From NCBI GenBank assembly GCA_014378155.1, contig JACMOF010000285.1:1-11719 (forward strand): a stretch of 11,719 bases of DNA. The letters are read 5' to 3'. The notes under the pieces were generated by a model that saw only the letters and a program-made list of their open reading frames with translations, ran no database searches and had not been told where the DNA came from. This document shows positions 1-8,032 of this stretch, in pieces; position 1 is the first letter of the stretch; every line of letters starts with the position of its first letter. This DNA is from Caulobacter sp. (GTDB taxonomy: Bacteria > Pseudomonadota > Alphaproteobacteria > Caulobacterales > Caulobacteraceae). The position numbers and the translations under genes were made by a program.

Positions 1-489
1 GCCGCGCTGGCGCTCAAGGTGGGTCCAGGTGCGGACCAGGCGCGAGCGCTCATAGTCCAGCCGGGCCAACTCGACCTGTAGCTTGCCCTCGCGCGTGCGA
101 GCCCGGCGGGCGAAGATCTCGAGGATCAGGCCCGTGCGGTCGACGACCTTGACGTTGAGCGACCGCTCCAGATTGCGCTGCTGGACGGGGGTCAGCTGAT
201 CGTCGAACACCGCGACGTCGATGTGCTCGACCTCGCAGATGGCCGCGAACTCCTCGATCTTGCCCTTGCCGAACAGGGTGGCGGGGGTGACCAGGCGCAG
301 GGGCGCGATCATCGTCTCGACGACGTTGAGGTCCAGCGCCAGGGCCAGGCCCACGGCCTCTTCGAGGCGCGCCTTGGGATCGCGCGCCTCGAGAGCCGAC
401 TGACCGCGCGTTGGACGCACGGGATGGATCACCAGCGCCTTCAGGACCGGCGTGGCGTGATCAATGGATTTGGGGGTGGATTTGGTCAA
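1..489 (-). CDS. hflX: GTPase HflX, N-terminal part (runs off left edge)
   Basis: HflX is a ribosome-associated GTPase that splits stalled or heat-damaged 70S ribosomes. The visible 163 codons cover the N-terminal HflX domain and the start of the helical linker. Diagnostic pieces are LFGKGKIEEF near residue 77, then FDDQLTPVQQRNLERSL, VVDRTGLILEIFARRARTREG and, at the window edge, TWTHLERQRG. The GTP-binding domain would lie beyond the left edge. The gene follows hfq by 10 bp on the same strand, so the two are probably co-transcribed, as in many proteobacteria. The start is uncertain. I chose the TTG at 489 because it gives MTKSTPK and keeps the whole first strand KALVIHPV, but it has no Shine-Dalgarno. 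A GTG at 432, preceded by GAAGG, is the main alternative. Family assignment is very sure; the start is only moderately sure. Confidence 0.93.
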   Translation of the reverse strand, partial: MTKSTPKSIDHATPVLKALVIHPVRPTRGQSALEARDPKARLEEAVGLALALDLNVVETMIAPLRLVTPATLFGKGKIEEFAAICEVEHIDVAVFDDQLTPVQQRNLERSLNVKVVDRTGLILEIFARRARTREGKLQVELARLDYERSRLVRTWTHLERQRG

Positions 490-499
490 ACGCGGAGGA

Positions 500-748
500 T
501 CAATCGTCTTGATCAGCGCTCGGCTCGTACAGTTGCACGGGCTGGGCCGGCATGATCGTCGAAATGGCATGCTTGTAGACCAGTTGGGACTGGCCATCGC
601 GGCGAAGCAGAACGCAGAAGTTGTCGAACCAGCTGACCACGCCCTGCAGCTTCACGCCGTTCACCAGGAAGATGGTCAGCGGCGTCTTGGACTTGCGCAC
701 GCTGTTCAGGAAGGTGTCCTGAAGGTTTTGTTTTTTCTCGGTCGACAT
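500..748 (-). CDS. hfq: RNA chaperone Hfq
   Basis: Hfq is the hexameric Sm-like RNA chaperone that pairs small RNAs with mRNAs in the cytoplasm. The product is 82 residues, typical for Alphaproteobacteria. It shows the proximal-face start [13 protein letters not shown] (Q10, D11), the Sm1 segment [18 protein letters not shown] (F41, D42, N43) and the Sm2 signature YKHAIST (K59, H60), followed by a short acidic tail ending DQDD. The frame is open upstream to an ATG at 796, but the true start is the ATG at 748. It gives the canonical [11 protein letters not shown] and has the purine-rich AGAGGGGA just upstream. It sits between dat, 136 bp upstream, and hflX, 10 bp downstream. The leader carries a possible Hfq autocontrol site, listed separately. 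Confidence 0.98.
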   Translation of the reverse strand: MSTEKKQNLQDTFLNSVRKSKTPLTIFLVNGVKLQGVVSWFDNFCVLLRRDGQSQLVYKHAISTIMPAQPVQLYEPSADQDD

Positions 749-753
749 GGGGG

Positions 754-769
754 TTCCCCTCTTATTGTT
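754..769 (-). promoter_or_regulatory. hfq ribosome-binding site overlapped by ARN triplets
   Basis: Read on the minus strand, the bases just upstream of the hfq ATG are AACAATAAGAGGGGAA. AGGGG (760-756) is the Shine-Dalgarno and fixes the start at 748. The same stretch reads as four consecutive A-R-N triplets, AAC AAU AAG AGG (769-758), the motif bound by the distal face of Hfq in gamma-proteobacterial structures. The GGGG can also pair with the CCCC directly before the ATG, giving a tiny hairpin. Sequence is seen directly; autoregulation is inference. Confidence 0.5.
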
Positions 770-810
770 TCGGAGGGCAAGACGCCCCCCACACAAACAA
801 GTTCAGACTA

Positions 811-855
811 GAGCATTTTTCGCCGGTTGGTATGACCAATCCGCGAAGAAAGTGC
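811..855. repeat. Imperfect 21-position hairpin between dat and hfq
   Basis: Positions 811-831 face 835-855 around a 3-base ATG loop with no gaps. The inner five pairs (TTGGT/ACCAA) are perfect. Over the 21 positions I count 15 Watson-Crick pairs, 3 G-T pairs (826/840, 818/848, 813/853) and 3 mismatches (824/842, 815/851, 812/854). The G-T pairs are wobble pairs only in a plus-strand RNA; on the hfq strand they become A-C mismatches. There is no T-tract on the minus strand beyond it, so it is not a standard terminator. It may be a worn copy of a dispersed palindromic repeat, as the AGAGCATTTTT end recalls such elements in alphaproteobacteria, or an operator. Function unknown. Confidence 0.6.
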
Positions 856-871
856 GCTAACGCCCCGAAAG

Positions 872-888
872 CTAGATTTCAAATCTAG
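872..888. repeat. 17-bp AT-rich palindrome over the dat stop codon
   Basis: CTAGATTT-C-AAATCTAG is a perfect 8-bp inverted repeat around a single central base, and it contains the stop codon of the aminotransferase gene (885-887). It stands out as AT-rich in strongly GC-rich surroundings. As RNA it could form about 7 pairs around a 3-base loop. It could be an operator for a promoter in front of hfq, part of a terminator, or chance. Confidence 0.5.
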
Positions 889-1748
889 ACCGCCGCAGCC
901 TTGGCGCGCTCGATATAGAGACGCCGCAACCGCGTTGCTATGGGGCCGGGCTTTCCATCGCCAATTTGCGCGCCGTCGACGCTGACGATCGGCAGGACAA
1001 GCGTGCCAGCGCCGGTGATGAACGCCTCGCGGGCGGCCTTGGCCTCTTCCACCGTGAACGGCTGCTCTGCGATCGGCAGGCCCGCGTCGGCGATCACCTC
1101 CAGCAGGGTCGATCTGGTGATCCCGCGCAGGATGTTGGCCTGGGTGTCGCGGGTCCGCAGGCGGCCCTCGGCGTCGACGATCCAGGCGTTGGATGAGGCC
1201 CCCTCGGTCACCAGGCCCAGCTCGTCGACGAACCAGGCCTCGACCGCGCCACGCTCGCGGGCCGCCTGTTTGGCCAGGGCGTTGGGCAGCAGTCCGATCG
1301 ACTTGATGTCACAGCGGCCCCAGCGGTTCTCGGCGACGGTGACCACCGACTGGCCTTTGGCGGCCTTGGCCTCGGCCGCCACGCGGTCGACGCGCTTGGC
1401 GGTGATCACCACGGCCGGCGGCACGGCGGGATTGGGGAAGGCGTGGTCGCGCGAGGCGACGCCGCGACTGACCTGCAGATAGACCATGCCCTCGACCACC
1501 CGGTTGCGGCGGATAGCCTCGCGCAGCACGACGGTCAGGGCCGCCTCGCTCATCGGACGGGAGATCTGAAGCGCGTCCAGGCTGCGCCAGAGACGGGTGA
1601 AATGGCCCGCCGCGTCGGCCAGCTTGCCGCCGAACACCGCCCACACCTCGTAGACGCCGTCGGCCAGCTGATAGCCGCGATCCTCGATATGCACGACGGC
1701 CTCGCCGTGACGCACGAACCGGCCATTGACATAGGCAAAACGCGACAT
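885..1748 (-). CDS. dat: Class IV PLP aminotransferase, probable D-amino-acid aminotransferase
   Basis: This 287-residue cytoplasmic protein belongs to fold-type IV PLP enzymes. D-amino-acid aminotransferases of this family interconvert D-alanine and D-glutamate with their 2-oxo acids. It has the N-terminal YVNGRFV and EDRGYQLADGVYEV segments typical of the D-alanine branch, the PLP lysine in CDIKSIGLLPNALAK (K149), the cofactor-contacting glutamate in VTEGASSNAWI (E182), and ILRGITR at 206-212. Length matches the family at about 280-290 residues. The ATG at 1748 lies 5 bp after the ntrX stop, with a modest AGGG upstream, so it is probably translated from the ntrY-ntrX transcript. The gene ends inside a palindrome. 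A branched-chain aminotransferase or aminodeoxychorismate lyase is the alternative within the fold. I favour D-amino-acid aminotransferase on motif likeness, but substrate cannot be proved from sequence. Confidence 0.88.
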   Translation of the reverse strand: MSRFAYVNGRFVRHGEAVVHIEDRGYQLADGVYEVWAVFGGKLADAAGHFTRLWRSLDALQISRPMSEAALTVVLREAIRRNRVVEGMVYLQVSRGVASRDHAFPNPAVPPAVVITAKRVDRVAAEAKAAKGQSVVTVAENRWGRCDIKSIGLLPNALAKQAARERGAVEAWFVDELGLVTEGASSNAWIVDAEGRLRTRDTQANILRGITRSTLLEVIADAGLPIAEQPFTVEEAKAAREAFITGAGTLVLPIVSVDGAQIGDGKPGPIATRLRRLYIERAKAAAV

Positions 1749-1753
1749 CTGCC

Positions 1754-3142
1754 CTATTCTTCCTCTTCCACCCGTGCGCCCGCGACACCGAGAGATTTGA
1801 GTTTCCGGTGCAGGGCCGAGCGCTCCATGCCGATGAAGTTGGCGGTCCGCGAGATATTGCCGCCGAACCGCAGGATCTGGGCGTTCAGATATTCCCTCTC
1901 GAATAGCTCGCGGGCCTCGCGCAGCGGCAGGGCGATGATCCGCTCGGCCCCGATGGCCCCGGCATTGCCGCCCGTCGGCTGCTCGTGGGTGTTGAGCATC
2001 TCGGCGGTGATCAGGTCGCCAGGCTCGCCTGACGCCAGGATCAGCATGCGCTCGACATTGTTGCGCAGCTGGCGGACATTGCCCGGCCAGGCCTGGACCT
2101 GCAGGGTCGCCAGGGCGTCCTCGCCCAGCTTGCGACGTTGCATGCCGGTGGCCTCGGCGATGCGCTCGACGAAATAGGCGATCAGCTCGGGGATGTCTTC
2201 GCGACGCTCCGATAGGCCTGGCACGCGCACCGGCACCACGTTCAGGCGGTGGAACAGGTCCTCGCGGAACCGTCCGGCGGCGATCTCCTCGCGCAGCTCT
2301 CGGGAGGTCGATGAAATGACCCGCACATCCACCTGGACGTCGGTGTCGCCGCCGACCCGGCGGAAGCGCTGCTCGACCAGCACCCGCAGGATGCGGCTCT
2401 GGGTCTCGCGCGGCATGTCGGCCACCTCGTCGAGATAGAGCGTTCCGCCGTGGGCTCGCTCGAACACGCCGATCTTGCGCGGCCGACCGCCCTCGCCTTC
2501 CTCGCCGAACAGCTCGACGTCGAGACGTTCGGGCGCCATGCCTGCGGCGCTGACCGCCACGAACTCGTTGCGTAGTCGCGCGCTGGAGCCGTGGATCAAC
2601 CGCGCCACCAGCTCCTTGCCGGAGCCGGGCGGGCCCGAGACCAGCACCCGGCTGTTGGCCGGGGCGACCTTGGCGATCAGCTGGCGCAGGGCCTGGGCCG
2701 CCGTCGACTTGCCCATCAGGCCATCGGAGCTGAAGCTCTGCACCCGCAGACGGCGGTTCTCGCGCTTGAGGTTGGCCGCCTCCAGCGCCCGCTCCACCAC
2801 CAGCAACAGGCGGTCGGACTTGAACGGCTTTTCCAGGAACTCATAGGCGCCGCGCTTGATGGCGCTGACGGCGGTCTCGATGTTGCCGTGGCCCGAGATC
2901 ATGATCACCGGCAGGTCGGGATCCAGGCCCTTGACCATGTCGAGCAGTTCCAGCCCGTCCATGCCCCCGCCCTGCATCCAGATGTCGAGCACCAGCAGAG
3001 CGGGTTTGCGAGCCCGTAGCGCGGCCAGGGCCTGGTCGCTGTCAGCGGCCACGCGGACGGCGTAGCCCTCGTCCTCGAGAATGCCGGCCACCAGTTCGCG
3101 GATATCGACCTCGTCGTCGACCACAAGCACGTCAGCGCTCAT
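1754..3142 (-). CDS. ntrX: Response regulator NtrX, GAFTGA-less
   Basis: NtrX is the cytoplasmic DNA-binding partner of the kinase NtrY, implicated in alphaproteobacteria in redox, nitrogen and envelope control. The 462-residue protein has a receiver domain (about 1-120) with acidic pair D9-D10, phospho-acceptor D53, S83 and K105. An AAA+ domain follows (about 140-375) with Walker A GPPGSGKE at 170-177, Walker B TLYLDE at 234-239, and the WPGNVRQLRNNVERM segment. A C-terminal Fis-type helix-turn-helix contains NISRTANFIGMERSALHRKL, and the end is an acidic EEEE. The sigma-54-contacting GAFTGA loop is missing: LFGEEGEGG leads straight on to RKIGVFERAHGG. NtrX therefore probably does not act through sigma-54. 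The ATG overlaps the ntrY TGA by 4 bp and has GAGGAGA upstream, inside ntrY. Loop loss fits what is known of several NtrX proteins. Confidence 0.96.
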   Translation of the reverse strand: MSADVLVVDDEVDIRELVAGILEDEGYAVRVAADSDQALAALRARKPALLVLDIWMQGGGMDGLELLDMVKGLDPDLPVIMISGHGNIETAVSAIKRGAYEFLEKPFKSDRLLLVVERALEAANLKRENRRLRVQSFSSDGLMGKSTAAQALRQLIAKVAPANSRVLVSGPPGSGKELVARLIHGSSARLRNEFVAVSAAGMAPERLDVELFGEEGEGGRPRKIGVFERAHGGTLYLDEVADMPRETQSRILRVLVEQRFRRVGGDTDVQVDVRVISSTSRELREEIAAGRFREDLFHRLNVVPVRVPGLSERREDIPELIAYFVERIAEATGMQRRKLGEDALATLQVQAWPGNVRQLRNNVERMLILASGEPGDLITAEMLNTHEQPTGGNAGAIGAERIIALPLREARELFEREYLNAQILRFGGNISRTANFIGMERSALHRKLKSLGVAGARVEEEE

Positions 3143-5382
3143 ATCATCTCCTCTACGCCACTCAGTGCGTTGGCGGCGGCGAGCCGCGCGGTCGTGGGGA
3201 ACCTCAGTATGACCCGGGCGCCGGTTCCATGCAGCGCGTCGGTCAGGACCAGCTCACCCTCGTGGTCCTCCATGATCCGCTTGACGATCGCCAGGCCAAG
3301 GCCTGTGCCCTTCTCGCGGGTCGTGACATAGGGTTCGGTCAGCCGATCGCGGTCGCGGGCCGGCAGGCCCACGCCGTTATCCTCGACCACCAGACAGAGA
3401 TGCTCGTCATCGGAGATCAGGCTGGCGACGATCCGCCCGCCCGGCTCTGGCGTCACCAGACGACGCGCCCCAACCGCCTCGCCGGCGTTCTTGAGAATGT
3501 TGGTCAGGGCCTGACCCACCATCCGCGCGTCGCAGCTGATCCAGACGTCCTCGCCCGGCTCCTCGATCATCACGTCGGTCTCGTTATCGACGATGCGCTG
3601 GGCGAACACCGCCTGGCGCAGCATCTCGGCCAGATTGGCCGGCGCGAAGCGCGGGGCCGGCATGCGGGCGAAGGCCGAAAACTCGTCGACCATCCTGCCG
3701 ATGTCACCGACCTGACGGATGATGGTCTCGGTGCAGCGGTCGAAGGTCTCGAGATCGCTGGTGATGTCCTTGCGATACTTGCGGCGAATGCGCTCGGCCG
3801 ACAGCTGGATCGGGGTCAGCGGGTTCTTGATCTCGTGGGCGATGCGCCGGGCCACGTCCTTCCACGCGGCGTTGCGTTGGGCGGCCACCAGGCGGGTGAT
3901 GTCGTCGAAGGTCAGCACCAGGCTCTCGGCCGCGTGGCCGGCCCCCCGAAAGCGCAGGCGTCGGGTCTCACCGCCGCGGATCACGTCGATCTCGACCTCG
4001 GCATTGGGGCGCCCCCCGCTGATCTCCTGCACGACCGGCTCCAGCTCCGCCGCCACCTCGGCCAGGGATTGGCCCACGGCGCTGTCGTCGAGCGCCAGAA
4101 GGTCGCCGGCCCGGCGGTTCAAGGCGGTGATCCGCCCCTCGGCGTCCAGGCCCACCACGCCGGCGCTGACGCCGGAAAGCACGGTCTCGATGAACTGCCG
4201 GCGCGACTCGGCGTCCAGGCTGGCAACGCGCAGCGCCGCCTGCTGCGCCTGCAGGTCAGTGGTCATCATGTTGAAGGCCACGGACAGGGCGCGGATTTCC
4301 TCGGGCCCGATCTCGACATCGACGCGGGCGTCCAGATCCCCCGCCGACACCCGTCCAGCGGCCTGTACCAGGCCGGAAACCGGGGCCGCGATCGAGTTGG
4401 CGGCCGCGATGCCGACCCAGACGGCGGCGACCAGGACCAAAAGCGCGGTCTCGATATAGCTGAGCCCGAAGATCACCTGGATGCGATCCTGGTTCTTCGC
4501 CGCTTCGCGATAGGAAATCAGCGACTCCTCGGACTCGATCAGGTGGGCCAGGATGCCCTTGTCGATCGGCCGGGCCACGTAGAGATAGGCGTCGGGAAAG
4601 CCCTTGAGGCGGTAAAGCGCCCGGAACAGATCCTCCGTGACAAAGCGCTGTGAGGTGATCTCGCCGGTGTCCGTCCATTTGAAGCTCGACGGTGGCGGGG
4701 CCAGGAACGGCGGCGCGTCATCGCTCTCGGCGCGCGCCAGGATGCGACCGTCGCGGTCCAGCACATAGGCGGCCGAGAAGCCGTTGTCGTCCGCCAGGCT
4801 GCGCAGGAAGTGGCCGAAGGCGACAGGCGAGTCGGCCAGGGTCGGCGCCGCCTCGTTCAGCGTGCCGGCCATCGGCCCGACATGCTGGCTGATATAGGTG
4901 ATCTGCTCGGCGACATAGGAGCGCGCCACGGTGGCGGAGTTTTCGACCACCGTCCGCACGCGCTGGCTGAACCAGGCGTCGACGCCGCGGTTGACCAGCA
5001 CGCCGAAGAACAGGGCCACGATGACGGCCGGGGCGACGGCCGCGACGGAGAACAGGCCGACGAAGCGCAGATGCAATCGCGCGCCGGCGTCGCTGGCTCG
5101 CGCATCAACCAGGTCCAGGAGCCGCCAGCCGACAATGCCGGCCACGCAGAGGATCAAGGCGAGGTTGAAGCCCAGCACCGCCAGGATGACCGTGGTGGCC
5201 GGGCCGATCGGCCCGGTGGTCGGCGGCGACGAGGCCAGCCCCACCGCCGTAGCGGTCAGGGCGACGGCCAGCCCGTAGGCCCCGCCGAGCGTAAAGCGCG
5301 ATCGCAGTAGCTCGCGCCACCAGGCCCGGCTGAACCGGGTCGGCGGTCCTTCGAACTCCAGCACGGATGGAACGGACGCCAT
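3139..5382 (-). CDS. ntrY: Membrane sensor histidine kinase NtrY
   Basis: NtrY phosphorylates NtrX. The 747-residue protein has hydrophobic segments near 34-52, 63-88, 107-130 and 305-331. The stretch from about 131 to 304 is probably a periplasmic sensor domain. HAMP follows at about 325-380 (IAAPVSGLVQAAGRVSAGDL), then PAS at about 395-500, and the kinase core. The H-box [17 protein letters not shown] carries the phospho-histidine H516, the N-box is NILKNAGEAV (N632), G1 is DNGVG at 668-672 and G2 is GTGLGLA at 692-698. All catalytic boxes look intact. The ATG at 5382 is the first start after an in-frame TAA and has no Shine-Dalgarno. A GTG at codon 7 is possible. A -10-like box sits exactly 6 nt before the ATG, so a leaderless mRNA is plausible. 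It lies 101 bp downstream of ntrC and overlaps ntrX by 4 bp. Confidence 0.96.
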   Translation of the reverse strand: MASVPSVLEFEGPPTRFSRAWWRELLRSRFTLGGAYGLAVALTATAVGLASSPPTTGPIGPATTVILAVLGFNLALILCVAGIVGWRLLDLVDARASDAGARLHLRFVGLFSVAAVAPAVIVALFFGVLVNRGVDAWFSQRVRTVVENSATVARSYVAEQITYISQHVGPMAGTLNEAAPTLADSPVAFGHFLRSLADDNGFSAAYVLDRDGRILARAESDDAPPFLAPPPSSFKWTDTGEITSQRFVTEDLFRALYRLKGFPDAYLYVARPIDKGILAHLIESEESLISYREAAKNQDRIQVIFGLSYIETALLVLVAAVWVGIAAANSIAAPVSGLVQAAGRVSAGDLDARVDVEIGPEEIRALSVAFNMMTTDLQAQQAALRVASLDAESRRQFIETVLSGVSAGVVGLDAEGRITALNRRAGDLLALDDSAVGQSLAEVAAELEPVVQEISGGRPNAEVEIDVIRGGETRRLRFRGAGHAAESLVLTFDDITRLVAAQRNAAWKDVARRIAHEIKNPLTPIQLSAERIRRKYRKDITSDLETFDRCTETIIRQVGDIGRMVDEFSAFARMPAPRFAPANLAEMLRQAVFAQRIVDNETDVMIEEPGEDVWISCDARMVGQALTNILKNAGEAVGARRLVTPEPGGRIVASLISDDEHLCLVVEDNGVGLPARDRDRLTEPYVTTREKGTGLGLAIVKRIMEDHEGELVLTDALHGTGARVILRFPTTARLAAANALSGVEEMI

Positions 5383-5388
5383 TGAACA

Positions 5389-5418
5389 AGTTTAAGGGGA
5401 GGTGTGCCCCAAACTCAA
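5389..5418 (-). promoter_or_regulatory. Candidate ntrY promoter, leaderless layout
   Basis: On the minus strand TTGAGT (5418-5413) lies upstream of TAAACT (5394-5389), with 18 bases between them; taking TTAAAC as the -10 gives 17. Transcription would then begin at or one base before the A of the ntrY ATG (5382). No other promoter-like pair in the 101-bp ntrC-ntrY gap looks better, and the gap shows no Shine-Dalgarno. The rest of the gap holds only a 10-bp palindrome, TTCCGCGGAA, at 5455-5464, just past the ntrC stop. Prediction from sequence only. Confidence 0.4.
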
Positions 5419-5483
5419 CAGGTATGTGCCAATTAAGCTTCAGATAGAGCGGGTTTCCGCGGAATTATGCGGGTGACGCGCGC

Positions 5484-6901
<1,418 letters not shown>

Positions 6902-6905
<4 letters not shown>

Positions 6906-8032
6906 GCGTGGGCGTCTCCAGTGGAGGAAGCAAGCTTTCCGGTGGCCATGGGCAGCAGCACGCGGAACACCGTGCGGCCGGGCTCGGATTCGAAATCGAT
7001 CAGTCCGCCGTGGCTGGTCACCAGCTTGGTGACCAGCGCCAGGCCCAGGCCCGTGCCGTTGGCCTTGGTTGTGACGAACGGCTGGAACAGGTGGTCGCGC
7101 AGGCTGTCGGGCACACCGGGACCGTTGTCCTGGACGCGGATTTCGATCGGCGCGCCCGCCGAGGCCTTGCCGTCGGCGCCGCGCACCCGGACGCCGGGAC
7201 GCCAGGCGGTCTGGATCGACAGGATGCCCAGGCCGTCGCCGCGCATGTGGGCGGCTTCGGCGGCGTTCTTGACCAGGTTCAGGAATACCTGGATCAGGTG
7301 GTCCTCGTCGCCCCAGACATCCGGCAGCGACGGATCATAATATTCCTCCAGCGCCAAGCCGTCGGCGACGCCGTTGACGACCAGGGCGCGGACGCGGTCC
7401 AGAACCTGGTGGATGTTCACGGCCTCACGCGGGCTCGGGACCTCGTCGGAGAAGGCCTCCATGCGCTCCACCAAGCGGCGGATGCGGTCCGTTTCGTCCA
7501 CGATGAGCTGGGCCAGCGGCTGGTCTGCGGCGCTGGCGCCGGTCTTCAGCAATTGGGCCGCGCCGCGAATGCCGGCCAGCGGGTTCTTGATCTCGTGGGC
7601 CAGCATGCGCCCCAGCCCGACCACCGAGCGCAGGCCGGCGGCGTCCGAGGCCCGCTCGACGCCCAGCACGCCCTTGACGTGCAGCGTCAGCAGCACCGAG
7701 CCGTCGCCCAGCGGCGCAGCGGCGCCGTCCGCCTCGAACGGCGGCTGGCCGAACAGGTTGACCTCGACGCCGTGCTCGCGGACCAGCGCCTCTTCGAACA
7801 GGGCGCGGTCCATCATCGAGACCAGCACCGAGCCCGGCGGCAGGGCGGCGCGGAACCGGCCGCGGGCCAGCAGCGACAGGCCTTGGCCAAACAGCGCCTC
7901 GGCGGCCTCGTTGACCGCCACCAAGGCGCCTTCCCGGTCGACGACCAGGGCGGGTTCGGGGCTGAGGTCGAAGGCCGCGATCTTCAGGCTGTCGGCGATC
8001 TTGGTGGGGACGACGCGGGCATGATCGGTCAT
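6902..8032 (-). CDS. ntrB: Cytoplasmic nitrogen sensor kinase NtrB
   Basis: NtrB (NRII) is the soluble kinase/phosphatase that sets NtrC phosphorylation in response to PII. The 376-residue product has no membrane segment. It has a PAS domain (about 20-125, starting [20 protein letters not shown]), an H-box [20 protein letters not shown] with phospho-histidine H146, an N-box [12 protein letters not shown] (N256), G1 DNGPGV at 302-307 and G2 GTGLGLAL at 326-333. The frame is open for 40 more codons to an ATG at 8152. The start at 8032 is preferred because GGAGG lies 8 nt upstream, the ATG overlaps the dusB stop as ATGA, and the upstream residues are arginine- and proline-rich with no family likeness. 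At its end the stop overlaps the ntrC ATG. Confidence 0.96.

Noticed and set aside
749..796. 16-residue N-terminal extension of Hfq to the ATG at 796
   Set aside because: Hfq proteins start at the [11 protein letters not shown] position. The purine-rich ribosome-binding site lies between the two ATGs.
807..839. hfq promoter made of TTGGTC (839-834) and GCTCTA or TCTAGT (814-807)
   Set aside because: The spacing is 19-21 bases, longer than the expected range, and the boxes fall inside the imperfect hairpin. An hfq promoter probably exists in this gap, but I cannot place it.
3229..4653. Long plus-strand open frame (474 codons) opposite ntrY
   Set aside because: It is antisense to a gene with all kinase motifs. 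Its product is rich in H, D, G, Q, L and A without family motifs, a usual effect of GC-rich codon use on the opposite strand.
5413..5431. Sigma-54 promoter upstream of ntrY
   Set aside because: A perfect TGGCAC is present on the minus strand (5431-5426), but the -12 GC is missing at the required spacing; TTGAG comes two bases late.
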